Shown: piece after piece, positions 8,906 through 17,367 of the stretch
Numbering within the stretch: the first letter of the stretch is position 1
Layout of the letters: every line of letters begins with the position of its first letter
Virus record (IMG/VR): IMGVR_UViG_3300047557_001760
Location: 1-34,630 of that record
Reading direction: 5' to 3' (one strand)
Source: a virus
Length of the DNA stretch: 34,630 nucleotides
The notes under the pieces: generated by a model
What the model saw: only the letters and a program-made list of their open reading frames with translations
Told to the model about the DNA's origin: nothing
Databases searched by the model: none
Position numbers and translations under genes: made by a program

Positions 8906-8967
8906 GAACAGGGGCGTTGGTTGATAGCGGTACGCCTTCCCCGCTATTCCGCGCCCCTGTTCCTTTT
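8906..8967 (+). terminator. Two-tier hairpin with short T run after the tail tube gene
   Basis: The outer stem is GAACAGGGGCG (8906-8916) with CGCCCCTGTTC (8952-8962), 11 perfect pairs. An inner stem ATAGCGG (8924-8930) pairs with CCGCTAT (8941-8947) around a 10-nt loop. The outer stem is followed by CTTTT. This is a good intrinsic terminator or attenuator, placed to separate abundant tube mRNA from the rest of the tail operon. Confidence 0.75.
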
Positions 8968-8971
8968 CAGT

Positions 8972-8977
8972 TATGAT
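8972..8977 (+). promoter_or_regulatory. Possible -10 element before the tail chaperone gene
   Basis: TATGAT, in the context CAGTTATGATGCGCG, lies just after the terminator and 30 nt before the chaperone ATG. No convincing -35 is seen 16-18 nt upstream, because that stretch is the hairpin arm. It resembles the TTATCAT and TTATCGT elements at 19641 and 20680, so restart of transcription here is possible but weakly supported. Confidence 0.3.
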
Positions 8978-9007
8978 GCGCGAAGGCATATTTTCTAAGG
9001 AGGCAAA

Positions 9008-9370
9008 ATGTCAAAACAGATCAAACTCCCATCGGGTGCTACAGCTACTCTCAAAGACCCAAAGACTCTCAAGGTCAAGGATCGTAAGCGTGTACTCAGA
9101 GCATCAGAGGTAGATGGCGGAGATTTATCAAAGGCGATGGCACTATCAGACTCACTCATCGCTATGTTGGTCGAGGACTGGTCGTTCGATCTCGTCATCC
9201 CATCAGTCAAACTAGAGACACTAGATGAGCTAGATATGGCTGACTACGATGCACTTGTCGAGCAGACCAAAGAGGCACAGGAAGTGCTGTTCCCATCTCT
9301 AGCAAAGACTGATGAGACAGAGAAAGACCCAAAAGCGACTACCGCCGACTCGAACGGCTCAAATGGCTGA
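9008..9370 (+). CDS. Tail assembly chaperone, short (gpG-like) form
   Basis: A 120-residue protein directly between the tail tube and tape measure regions, the universal position of the gpG-like chaperone. It coats the tape measure during tail assembly and is not kept in the virion. It starts with basic 'KQIKLPSGATATLKDPKTLK' and has an acidic middle typical of the family. The ribosome site is AAGGAGGCAAAATG. A CCCAAAA slippery heptamer near its end (9328-9334) lets some ribosomes enter the -1 frame and make the longer GT form. Confidence 0.85.
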   Translation: MSKQIKLPSGATATLKDPKTLKVKDRKRVLRASEVDGGDLSKAMALSDSLIAMLVEDWSFDLVIPSVKLETLDELDMADYDALVEQTKEAQEVLFPSLAKTDETEKDPKATTADSNGSNG

Positions 9371-9558
9371 TTCAGGGTGGACAACGCCACGAGGCGTTTG
9401 ACTATCCCGATGATGAGTGGGTGTACTACATCGCAGCCGACAGGTTTGGATGGACACCTGACCAGGTAGATGATCTACCGGCTAATACGGCGGATTGGCT
9501 CTGGGCTATAGCCGCAGTAGTAGATGAGGTGAAGGCAGAGAGGATGGAGAGATCGTGA
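9008..9558 (+). CDS. Tail assembly chaperone, frameshifted (gpGT-like) form
   Basis: The product has residues 1-109 from the short chaperone frame, then a -1 shift at 9328-9334 adds about 74 residues read from 9334 to the TGA at 9556. The added T-like domain contains 'RRLERLKWLIQGG', 'DYPDDEWVYYIAADRFGW' and 'NTADWLWAIAAVVDEVKAE', an acidic, aromatic region of the type that binds the tail tube subunit in lambda GT. Coordinates are continuous here, but the coding sequence rereads one base. The stop overlaps the next start as GTGA. Confidence 0.8.
9328..9334 (+). promoter_or_regulatory. Programmed -1 frameshift site, CCCAAAA
   Basis: The heptamer C CCA AAA is in the correct register of the chaperone frame (codons CCA at 9329, AAA at 9332) and fits the X-XXY-YYZ rule. 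Slippage gives CCC AAA and then a frame open to 9558. The -1 frame downstream reads as sensible, tryptophan-rich protein, and no other gene covers 9371-9554, which supports real frameshifting. Confidence 0.85.
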
Positions 9559-9959
9559 CCGCACGAGTGACGATACCCAACCTGTCTGAGGTCATCTCAG
9601 GCGTACAAAGAAAAGCCGAGCAGATAGATATGGCTGTTGCTCAGGCTATACAGATCACAGGTCTAGCTGTAGAGCGACAGGCAAAACAAAACGCATCGGG
9701 CAGACCAGGGCCGAATGTGCGCACAGGTAATCTGCGCAGAAGTATCACTACATCCATGCCTATCAAAGGATTTGGAGATAGCTACTCAGTAGTCGTATCT
9801 GCCACGATGGTCTATGCACGAGCTGTGGAACTAGGACATCCAAGATGGAAGCCAGGGGTAAAATATCCTTATCTAGGGCCAGCAGCGAGAAATCTCTCAG
9901 CTAACGGCACTTTGAACAGAGTATTCACTAGCGCGTTTGCATCACGAGTCAGGGGTTGA
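9555..9959 (+). CDS. HK97 gp10-like tail/neck completion protein
   Basis: A 134-residue basic protein. 'GLAVERQAKQNA', then 'GPNVRTGNLRRSITT', 'SYSVVVSATMVYARAVELGH' and 'PYLGPAARNLS' is the signature of the HK97 gp10 family, which joins head and tail. It starts with GTG inside the stop of the frameshifted chaperone (GTGA), so its translation may depend on ribosomes that shift into the -1 frame. This family normally sits between connector and terminator, before the tube gene; here it lies after the chaperones and just before the tape measure. A tail role cannot be excluded. Confidence 0.72.
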   Translation: MTARVTIPNLSEVISGVQRKAEQIDMAVAQAIQITGLAVERQAKQNASGRPGPNVRTGNLRRSITTSMPIKGFGDSYSVVVSATMVYARAVELGHPRWKPGVKYPYLGPAARNLSANGTLNRVFTSAFASRVRG

Positions 9960-9960
9960 T

Positions 9961-12900
9961 ATGACAGCGATACCTCCAATCCTCGTACAGATACAGGCTG
10001 ATGTCACTAGCCTCAAACAGGGTCTAGCTCAGGCACAAGCGGCTATCAAAGGCGTAGATGACAATGTGAAAGTCGCCGATACTGGCATGAAGAACTTCAC
10101 GAGCAGACTCAAAAATGTAGCCTCGACTCTCGGTGTCGCCTTTGCAGGTACACAGATTGCAGCGTTTGCCAAAGACACAGTTATGGCTGCCTCTAACATG
10201 GCAGAGTCACTATCAAAGGTGCGCGTGGTCTTTGGAGAGGGCGCAGCAGCAGTAGAGGCGTGGGGCAAAACCGCAGCAGACAGCATGGGTATCAGTAATC
10301 AGGCTGCTCTAGAGGCTGCAGGTACATATGGCAACCTGTTCCAAGCATTCGGGCTAGGACAGGGACAGGCACAGGATATGTCCATGTCTCTCGTACAGCT
10401 CGCATCTGACATGGCATCGTTCAACAACACCTCGATAGATGATGCGATTACAGCTCTGAGATCAGGTCTATCCGGTGAGACTGAGCCACTCAAGAAGTTC
10501 GGTGTGGCGATGAACGAGGCTCGACTCAAGACTGAGGCTCTATCACTCGGACTCATCAAGTCCACATCTGATGCGCTAACTCCTGCAGCAAAGGCTCAGG
10601 CGGCATATGCACTCATCATGAAGGACACAGCCCTAGCGCAGGGTGACTACGCTCGTACCGCAGATGGCACAGCGAACACCATGAAAACGCTACAGGCAAA
10701 GATGGAGGATGCGAAGGTCGCGCTCGGCGATGCACTCATGCCAGCGTTCCAGGGACTACTAGCTGTCCTCAAGGTGGGCATTCCACTCCTACAGAAACTA
10801 GGCAACTTCTTCAAGAACAATCAGGATGAGATCAAAGCGTTCGCCATCGTGCTCGGCATCGGTGCTACTGCATGGGGTGTCTATACCCTCGCTGTGAAGC
10901 GCGCAGAGATAGCACAGAAACTACTCAACCTCGCTCAGAAGGCTAACCCTATCGGGCTCATTATCACCGCAGTAGCTCTGCTCGCAGCAGGTATGGTCAA
11001 ACTGTGGAAGAACAGCGAGACTTTCAGAAATGTTGTGATCTCAGTAGGTAAGGCAGGTCTGACCGCTTTTGCATCTATCATCCCGATGGTAGGTAAGGTG
11101 GGCGAGGCAGTCCTCAAGTTTCTGATGACTCCACTCAAGACTGTACTCACAGCTCTATCCAAACTCCCAGGCGTAGGCAAGTACGCAAAGACCGGACTCG
11201 ATCTACTGAACAAAGGTCTAGATGGAGTCAGCGACTTTGCAGACAAAGCGGCAGCGAAAGCAAACAGCCTCATCAAGACTCTAGACAATGTGGGCAAGGC
11301 TAAAGCCAAAGCTGAGAAAGATGTAACGACCACTACGAAGGGTGGCAAGACCACTACTACCGCGACTGTTGATGCTAAAACCCTAGAAAAGGCTGCGAAA
11401 GAGGAGCAGAAACGCCTAGACAAACTCAAAGACTATGCAAAAGATGTCGAGGATATCTACAAAGATATGAACGATGTCATCACAGAGGCTCAGGAGAGAG
11501 GGCAGGAGGCTCTAGAGACTCGTAATGAGCGTATGGCTGAGGCTCAGGAGAGATACAACGAGACTGTTGCTGATCTCAACAAGAGGTATGCAGAGGCTAT
11601 CGCTGATGCTGAGGAGCGCGCAGCCGAGGCTAGAGCTGATGCTCAGGATAACTATCGCAAGGCTGAGACTGAGGCGCGCAAGCGTTTTGCCGCACAACAG
11701 ATACAGATAGCAAAACAGTACAACGACAAGGTGGCTGACCTAGAGAAAGCCCTACAGAACAAACTGCGCGATATCCAAGAGTCTGCTAACAGTAAGCGCG
11801 CCGAGCTGACACAGAAGGCTGCGGAGAAACAGGCAGGGATAGTCCAACAGTCTATGGATCGACTACGCTCCGCGTTCGCATCCAAGACAGGTTTCAATCT
11901 CGGTGAGGCTATGGCAGGTGGCAAGTCTGCCGATGCCCTACTAGCTGACCTCAAATCAAAACTTGCGGCAGCCAAAGAGCTACAGGCTAACGCTGCTGCG
12001 CTCGCAGGTATGGGCTACAGCCAGACCTTCATCGAGCAGGTAGTCAAGAACGGCCCTGAGGCTGGCAACAAAATCGCCGAGGCACTCAAGGCTGCATCAC
12101 CGGATGCGACCAAAGAACTACAGCTCCTCTATGGACAGGTCGAGACTGTCTCAGAGACAGGGCTAGATGCACTCGCTAAGACCATGAACGAGGGTGGCAA
12201 GTTAGCCACATCGGAGCTCATGGAGGCATATACCCAGGTCGCTACCGATCTCAGAGTTTCTCTGACTGAGGTAGATCGACAGATGCAAGATGGTCTAGCC
12301 GAGGCTCAGGCTGCCTACGCATCTGCCATGACTGAGGCTAAGGCAGAGCGTGATGCTCGTATGACTGAGGCTATGACTCAGATGAACGAGTCCATCGCCG
12401 AGGCTAAAGCCGCACTTGAGGCTGCGCTCGCAGAGGCTGAGAAAACACTCGCCAAGTCTCGTGCTGAGGCACAGAAGCGACTCAATGAGGGTCTAGCTGA
12501 GGCGCAAAAGACTCTACAGAAATCCCTAGAGGATGCTCAGAAAGCCTACGAGAAGGCTATAGATGAGATCAACAAGAGCACACAGAAGAAACTAGCTGAC
12601 CTCAAAGCCAAACTAGCTGAGGTCGCTGCACAGATGGCTGCTCTACAGGCTGCTCAGGCTGCTCAGGCTGCGATGGCTTCTGCACCGGTCTATACACCTA
12701 TCGTGCCTAGAGGTGCATATGTCGAGCCATCGGGTAGCGGTAGCAAAACAGGAACGACTACCAATGTGACACAGAACTTCACAGCCACCGCAGTAGATAC
12801 TCAGCTCGTCAGCACAGCGACAGTATCAGCTATCAGATTTGGCAATGTCATCGTACCTACATCTCCTACGGCTTTAGCCTCTAGAGAGAGTGGTGCTATC

Positions 12901-12984
12901 GGTGCTGCCTCTATCGCATCGCGTACTACACAAGTCAAAACCGCAAGCGGAGGCGGAGCAGCTAGAGGATCGGTGATGTTGTAA
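9961..12984 (+). CDS. Tape measure protein
   Basis: The protein has 1007 residues if it starts at ATG 9961, chosen because it directly follows the previous stop and has AGGGG upstream. It spans the tail lumen and sets tail length; at about 1.5 angstroms per residue this implies a tail near 150 nm. The N-terminus ('QADVTSLKQGLAQAQ', 'MAESLSKVRVVFGEG') matches the TP901 tape-measure domain. Two hydrophobic segments lie near 293-310 and 330-347. Two long Ala/Glu/Arg-rich coiled coils follow (about 510-640 and 766-905), built of irregular repeats such as 'AEAQERYNE' and 'AEAQKTLQKS'. The C-terminal 100 residues are Ala/Thr/Ser-rich. No peptidase domain is seen. Confidence 0.9.
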   Translation: MTAIPPILVQIQADVTSLKQGLAQAQAAIKGVDDNVKVADTGMKNFTSRLKNVASTLGVAFAGTQIAAFAKDTVMAASNMAESLSKVRVVFGEGAAAVEAWGKTAADSMGISNQAALEAAGTYGNLFQAFGLGQGQAQDMSMSLVQLASDMASFNNTSIDDAITALRSGLSGETEPLKKFGVAMNEARLKTEALSLGLIKSTSDALTPAAKAQAAYALIMKDTALAQGDYARTADGTANTMKTLQAKMEDAKVALGDALMPAFQGLLAVLKVGIPLLQKLGNFFKNNQDEIKAFAIVLGIGATAWGVYTLAVKRAEIAQKLLNLAQKANPIGLIITAVALLAAGMVKLWKNSETFRNVVISVGKAGLTAFASIIPMVGKVGEAVLKFLMTPLKTVLTALSKLPGVGKYAKTGLDLLNKGLDGVSDFADKAAAKANSLIKTLDNVGKAKAKAEKDVTTTTKGGKTTTTATVDAKTLEKAAKEEQKRLDKLKDYAKDVEDIYKDMNDVITEAQERGQEALETRNERMAEAQERYNETVADLNKRYAEAIADAEERAAEARADAQDNYRKAETEARKRFAAQQIQIAKQYNDKVADLEKALQNKLRDIQESANSKRAELTQKAAEKQAGIVQQSMDRLRSAFASKTGFNLGEAMAGGKSADALLADLKSKLAAAKELQANAAALAGMGYSQTFIEQVVKNGPEAGNKIAEALKAASPDATKELQLLYGQVETVSETGLDALAKTMNEGGKLATSELMEAYTQVATDLRVSLTEVDRQMQDGLAEAQAAYASAMTEAKAERDARMTEAMTQMNESIAEAKAALEAALAEAEKTLAKSRAEAQKRLNEGLAEAQKTLQKSLEDAQKAYEKAIDEINKSTQKKLADLKAKLAEVAAQMAALQAAQAAQAAMASAPVYTPIVPRGAYVEPSGSGSKTGTTTNVTQNFTATAVDTQLVSTATVSAIRFGNVIVPTSPTALASRESGAIGAASIASRTTQVKTASGGGAARGSVML

Positions 12985-13847
12985 TGCCACAAGTCATAGC
13001 CAACTACTCGTTTTCTTTCAACAGTCAGGTATTTGGAGGAGAGGGCTCGCCATATCAGATACTCGCTGTAGATGGTCTAGAAGGTCTGCCAGGTATCCGC
13101 AATCAGGATGACAATCGAGGATATGCCGATGGTATGTTCACAGGTCGCGACTTCCTAGCAGGTCGCAATATCGCTATTACCTTCCAGGTGACAGGCTCTC
13201 CTGGGGCATCAGCTCAGGCTAATTTCAACACATTACAGAGAGCCCTACTGCCACAGACATCAGGCACTACACCTCTCTACTTCCTCCTCTCGAATGCTGA
13301 GGGTGAGCAGGTCATCAACGCTCGCGTGAGAGGTATGCAGGTCACTCTCGATCCTAACTACACCTATGGATATATCCTCGGACAAGTCTCGTTCTTCTGC
13401 CCTGATCCTCGGTACTACGACAGCAATATCCAAACAGCTACCCTCGCATACACCCCACCTGGAGGTCGTACCTATGACCGCGTGTATAACCTCGTATATG
13501 GAGGTGGTAGCGTGGAAATCGTCACCACTATCACCAACAATGGATGGACAGATACATATCCGACTATCACCCTGAATGGGCCGATAGATAACCCGATACT
13601 CGGCAATGACACTCAGGGCAAAGAGCTGAACTTCACCTGCAGTATCACAAACACAGATTTTCTCGTCATAGACCTGTACAACAAACTCATCACGCTGAAT
13701 GGCAATCCTGCTCGCAACCTACTGACAGGTGGCGAGTGGTTCTCTGCATCCCCAGGCAATAACTCTTTCTACCTGACAGGCAATGCAGGTAGTACAGTAG
13801 TGGGTGTGACAGGGGCAGTCGTTACCTGGCAGTCAGCGTATATCTAG
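12984..13847 (+). CDS. Distal tail protein (Dit-like)
   Basis: This 287-residue protein lies immediately after the tape measure (TAATG overlap), the fixed position of Dit, which forms the hexameric hub ring at the tail tip. The N-terminal part has the expected beta pattern and 'GLEGLPGIRNQDDNRGYADG', followed by 'GRNIAITFQVTG' and 'YTYGYILGQVSFFCPDPRYYD', which correspond to the Dit core fold and its end. Residues 160-287 form a second, galectin-like beta domain ('GWTDTYPTITLNGPI', 'NNSFYLTGNAG') of the kind used to carry receptor-binding modules. Confidence 0.8.
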   Translation: MPQVIANYSFSFNSQVFGGEGSPYQILAVDGLEGLPGIRNQDDNRGYADGMFTGRDFLAGRNIAITFQVTGSPGASAQANFNTLQRALLPQTSGTTPLYFLLSNAEGEQVINARVRGMQVTLDPNYTYGYILGQVSFFCPDPRYYDSNIQTATLAYTPPGGRTYDRVYNLVYGGGSVEIVTTITNNGWTDTYPTITLNGPIDNPILGNDTQGKELNFTCSITNTDFLVIDLYNKLITLNGNPARNLLTGGEWFSASPGNNSFYLTGNAGSTVVGVTGAVVTWQSAYI

Positions 13848-13855
13848 GAGCATAG

Positions 13856-14854
13856 ATGACAGTTAGAACACCCCCATCGTGGCTACAAAACGGATCACAC
13901 CCTGCAGAAAATGACCGCCTGACTACACAAGCTCTATGGGCTACGACAGGTATCATCAAGTCTGATTCTTTGCAGGTCACTCAGAACACTCCTGCCGGTA
14001 TGTCTGTCATTGTATCCTCAGGATGGGCAGCCATCGTAGGTACTACCCAGGCAAACATGGGTACATATGTCGGATATAACGATGGCAATGTAGTGCTCGG
14101 TCTGACTACGGCTGATCCTACAAACCCACGCATAGATCGAGTCTGCATGACTGTGAACGATGCGTACTACACAGGCTCGCTCAACAATGTCGTACTACAG
14201 GTAGTAGCAGGTACTCCTGCAGGTAGCCCATCAGCACCTGCGACTCCTGCAAACAGCATCTCTCTAGCGACTATCGCTGTCGCTGCAGGTGCTACTGCTA
14301 TCACTACAGCCAATATCACAGACACGCGTGTACTCGTGACTACGAATATCCCTGAGTCAGGAGATATCAGCTCAGTCACCGCAGGTACAGGTCTATCCGG
14401 TGGAGGCTCATCAGGAGCAGTCACTCTATCTATAGATACTGCAGTCACGGCTGATCTCAGCACAGCACAGACTCTGACCAATAAAACATTGACATCGCCC
14501 ACTATCAACACGCCTAGCATCACAGGTGGATCATGGAACATCGGTATCAACGCTCAGACAGGTACGAGCTACACCACAGTCCTAGCCGATAATGGCAAAC
14601 TCGTCACGCTATCAAACGCTGCTGCTATCGCTGTGACCATCCCACCGAACAGCTCGGTTGTTTATCCTGTCGGAGCACAGATCAACATGGCTCAACTTGG
14701 GGCTGGACAGGTGACAGTATCCGGCGGATCAGGCGTAACCATCGTATCTACAGGTGCTACAGCCGCATCTCCAAAGGCTCGCGCTCAGTACAGCACTTTG
14801 ACTGCAGTACAGACATCTACAGATAACTGGCTAGTCATGGGTGATATCTCGTGA
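13856..14854 (+). CDS. Baseplate/fibre protein with repeated C-terminal module
   Basis: A 332-residue minor tail protein. Residues 1-165 resemble an upper-baseplate anchoring domain ('PPSWLQNGSHPAENDRLT', 'NPRIDRVCMTVNDAYYTG', 'ANITDTRVL'). Residues 175-332 are a Ser/Thr/Gly-rich beta module ('SVTAGTGLSGG', 'STAQTLTNKTLTSPT', 'TVLADNGKLVT', 'QINMAQLGAGQVTV') that recurs in the protein at 15108-15758, so the two are paralogous in their C-terminal halves. Likely a structural adaptor between the Dit hub and the adhesins. Its stop overlaps the following GTG start. Confidence 0.7.
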   Translation: MTVRTPPSWLQNGSHPAENDRLTTQALWATTGIIKSDSLQVTQNTPAGMSVIVSSGWAAIVGTTQANMGTYVGYNDGNVVLGLTTADPTNPRIDRVCMTVNDAYYTGSLNNVVLQVVAGTPAGSPSAPATPANSISLATIAVAAGATAITTANITDTRVLVTTNIPESGDISSVTAGTGLSGGGSSGAVTLSIDTAVTADLSTAQTLTNKTLTSPTINTPSITGGSWNIGINAQTGTSYTTVLADNGKLVTLSNAAAIAVTIPPNSSVVYPVGAQINMAQLGAGQVTVSGGSGVTIVSTGATAASPKARAQYSTLTAVQTSTDNWLVMGDIS

Positions 14855-15108
14855 GTCGTTTAGCTCTAACACCTACAAATGTCCCTGCGAGCGCGACAGC
14901 GATATCAACGCCTACGCTGCGCACAGGTGATCTCTACTTCAACACATCTACAGGTTTGATGGTATGGGATGGCTCTCAATGGGCTGCAGTATCAACAGCA
15001 ACAACACTCACCGATATGGATGGTGGCTCTTTTGATAGCATAGCTCCATATAACGGAGGGTTTCCAGACACCACCGCTACACAGATCGTCAATGGAGGTA
15101 CTCCCTAA
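14851..15108 (+). CDS. Small tail-fibre-associated protein
   Basis: This 85-residue protein starts at GTG in the stop of the preceding gene and ends in a TAATG overlap with the next. It has 'RTGDLYFNTSTGLMVWDG' and 'SQWAAVS', a short beta motif common in phage fibre proteins where it packs at the ends of trimeric stalks (a related 'GDMYYDTDADLLKYWGG' occurs at residues 47-64 of the protein at 19010-19636). The C-terminus is 'GGFPDTTATQIVNGG', a small conserved tail. Function inferred from the fibre block only. Confidence 0.6.
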   Translation: MSRLALTPTNVPASATAISTPTLRTGDLYFNTSTGLMVWDGSQWAAVSTATTLTDMDGGSFDSIAPYNGGFPDTTATQIVNGGTP

Positions 15109-15758
15109 TGGCAGTCGTAACACAGATTCAGATACGCAGAGGTACGGCAGCCCAATGGACATCGGCTAATCCGACACTAGCCTCCGGTGAGTTTGGCTAC
15201 GAGACAGACACAGGCAAGTTCAAAATAGGTGATGGATCGACAGCGTGGAACTCGCTTAGCTATAAAGCAGCAGGTACAGTCACATCTATCACGGCTGGCA
15301 CAGGTTTATCTGGCGGAACTATCACTACATCAGGCACTATCGCAATTGATACTGCTACGACTGTGGATGTATCTACAGCGCAGACTCTGACCAACAAAAC
15401 TCTGACTAGCCCAACGCTCAATGCACCTCTCATCAACCTCTCGCTCAACGCGCAGACAGGTACTACCTACACCTTTGTGCTAGCTGACAACGGCAAACTT
15501 GTCACAGCATCAAACGCATCAGCGCAGACATACTCAATCCCAACAAACGCATCTGTGGCATACCCAATCGGCACACAAATCAACATCATCCAAATCGGCG
15601 CAGGTCAGGTGACTATCAACGCAGTCACATCAGGAACGACCACAGTAGCCTCAACAGGAGCTACATCAACAGCACCTAAACTACGAGCGCAATATTCATC
15701 AGCAACTCTTATCAAAGCCGCTACCGATCTTTGGTATGTAGTGGGAGATATTGCCTGA
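15108..15758 (+). CDS. Receptor-binding/fibre protein with MTD-like N-terminus
   Basis: In this 216-residue protein, residues 1-52 ('IQIRRGTAAQWTSANPTLA', 'GEFGYETDTGKFKIGDGS', 'WNSLSYK') match the N-terminal domain shared by phage hyaluronidase-like fibres and major tropism determinants, which attaches fibres to the baseplate. Residues 57-216 repeat the C-terminal module of the protein at 13856-14854 almost block for block ('TAGTGLSGG', 'STAQTLTNKTLTSPT', 'FVLADNGKLVT', 'QINIIQIGAGQVTI'). It probably forms a trimeric stalk carrying the glycine-rich adhesin encoded next, whose ATG shares its stop (TGATG). Confidence 0.72.
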   Translation: MAVVTQIQIRRGTAAQWTSANPTLASGEFGYETDTGKFKIGDGSTAWNSLSYKAAGTVTSITAGTGLSGGTITTSGTIAIDTATTVDVSTAQTLTNKTLTSPTLNAPLINLSLNAQTGTTYTFVLADNGKLVTASNASAQTYSIPTNASVAYPIGTQINIIQIGAGQVTINAVTSGTTTVASTGATSTAPKLRAQYSSATLIKAATDLWYVVGDIA

Positions 15759-17356
15759 TGCCTATCCTCGGAACTATTGACTCTGCAAAAACTGGTCGGT
15801 TGGGACTAGCTGTTGATTATCTAGTTATCGCCGGTGGTGGTGGCGGTGGATCGTATGCTGGTGGCGGTGGTGGTGCTGGTGGATATCGCACAAGTATCGG
15901 GGGAGCATCTCTAACACTCGCCCTCAATACATCTTTTACTGTGACTGTTGGTGCTGGTGGTAGTGGCGGTGCTAGCTCAAATGGTTCAACAGGCTCTAAT
16001 AGCGTATTCGATACCATCACATCCGCAGGTGGCGGTGGTGGTGGTGGTGGAAGTTTTAGCGGTAATGGTGTTGCTGGCGGTTCAGGTGGTGGTAGTGCCG
16101 CGTCTTTCAATGGAACTACAAATACAGGTGGTTCTGCAACTCCTTCAGGACAAGGTAACGCTGGCGGTAGTTCAAGTGGTAATCCTTCTACTACTACGCC
16201 TTGGGGCGGTGCAGGTGGTGGCGGTGCTAGCGCAGCAGGAGCAAACACAACAAGTACAACAGGTGGAAATGGTGGTGCTGGTTTAGCATCATCTATAACA
16301 GGCACTTCTGTCACTCGCGCTGGCGGTGGGGGCGGTGCTGCTGATGGTGCTAGTGCTGGCTCAGGCGGTTCAGGCGGTGGTGGTGCTGGTGGTGTTGGCT
16401 CATCGAATGGAACAGCAGGAACGACAAATACTGGAAGCGGTGGTGGTGGTGCTTGGAATCCTGCAAACACGGGAGGTGCTGGTGGATCAGGGATAGTTAT
16501 CGCTCGCTATTCAGGTACAACACAACTAGCAACAGGTGGAACTGTCACTACATCAGGTGGCAACACCATCCATACCTTCACATCCTCAGGTAATTTCATA
16601 ACATCTGTAGCAAAAGCAACAGGTGGCACTATCACATATGCAGGTGGTTATTGGATTCACTCCTTTACATCATCAGGCACTTTCACTCCTACTTCTGCTA
16701 TCACAAACGCAGAGTTTCTTGTCATCGCAGGTGGTGGATCAGGTGGTGTCAATCAGGGTGCAGGTGGTGGAGCAGGTGGATATCGCAGCTCAGTCGTAGG
16801 CGAATCATCAGGTGGTGGAGCGAGCGCGCAGAGCAGAGTGAACTTCTCAAGCGGAGTGAACTACACAGTCACAGTCGGTGCAGGTGGCGCAGGTGGCTTC
16901 AATGACCAACCTCGTCAGGGTACGAGTGGTAGCTCATCCTCGATCTCAGGTAGCGGTTTCACAACTATCACTACTACAGGCGGTGGCGGTGGCGGTTCAT
17001 TTGGAACTGCCGGTCTCAATGGTGGATCAGGTGGTGGTTCAGGAACTGCTATAGGACAAGGTACTGCCAATGAAGGTTTCAATGGTGGCCCTGCTTCAGG
17101 AGGCGGTGCTGGCGGTGCTGGCGTATCTGGCTCTGTCGGTGGTGCTGGTTTGAACTCATCCATCACAGGCACATCAGTAGGTCGCGCAGGTGGTTCTTCC
17201 TATCAGACTTCTTCATCGTTCGGTGCTGGCATCACAGGTGCTGGAGCTGCTGCGATGAGTGGTGAGGCAAATAAGGGTGGCGGTGGATGTCCTTGGGATG
17301 GAGTCCAGAACTCAGGATCAGGTGGCTCAGGTGTAGTCATCATCAGGTACGCATAA
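15758..17356 (+). CDS. Glycine-rich adhesin with two tandem modules
   Basis: This 532-residue protein is dominated by polyglycine tracts. The start is the ATG at 15758 overlapping the upstream stop. Two modules share one plan: 'DYLVIAGGGGGG' or 'AEFLVIAGGGSGG', a 'GAGGYR(T/S)S' turn, a 'FTVTVGAGG' or 'YTVTVGAGG' strand, poly-Gly loops, a 'SSITGTSV(T/G)RAGG' strand, and an end 'SGIVIARYSG' or 'SGVVIIRYA'. Such sandwiches of polyglycine helices are known from phage receptor-binding tips (T-even gp38 type), where the loops determine host range. A short Thr-rich linker with two 'GGTxT' repeats joins the modules. DNA is simple-repeat-like (GGTGGTGGC runs), which favours recombination between loops. 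Confidence 0.8.
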   Translation: MPILGTIDSAKTGRLGLAVDYLVIAGGGGGGSYAGGGGGAGGYRTSIGGASLTLALNTSFTVTVGAGGSGGASSNGSTGSNSVFDTITSAGGGGGGGGSFSGNGVAGGSGGGSAASFNGTTNTGGSATPSGQGNAGGSSSGNPSTTTPWGGAGGGGASAAGANTTSTTGGNGGAGLASSITGTSVTRAGGGGGAADGASAGSGGSGGGGAGGVGSSNGTAGTTNTGSGGGGAWNPANTGGAGGSGIVIARYSGTTQLATGGTVTTSGGNTIHTFTSSGNFITSVAKATGGTITYAGGYWIHSFTSSGTFTPTSAITNAEFLVIAGGGSGGVNQGAGGGAGGYRSSVVGESSGGGASAQSRVNFSSGVNYTVTVGAGGAGGFNDQPRQGTSGSSSSISGSGFTTITTTGGGGGGSFGTAGLNGGSGGGSGTAIGQGTANEGFNGGPASGGGAGGAGVSGSVGGAGLNSSITGTSVGRAGGSSYQTSSSFGAGITGAGAAAMSGEANKGGGGCPWDGVQNSGSGGSGVVIIRYA

Positions 17357-17367
17357 GGAGAAGGCAA

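Noticed and set aside
15817-16470. Long proline-rich frame on the minus strand inside the glycine adhesin gene
   Set aside because: It is the antisense of GGT/GGC repeats, which read as proline codons; no ribosome site and no protein-like composition.
15830-17100. Repeated GGTGGTGGC tracts as a CRISPR or satellite array
   Set aside because: The repeats are in frame, encode polyglycine and have irregular spacing with no unique spacers.
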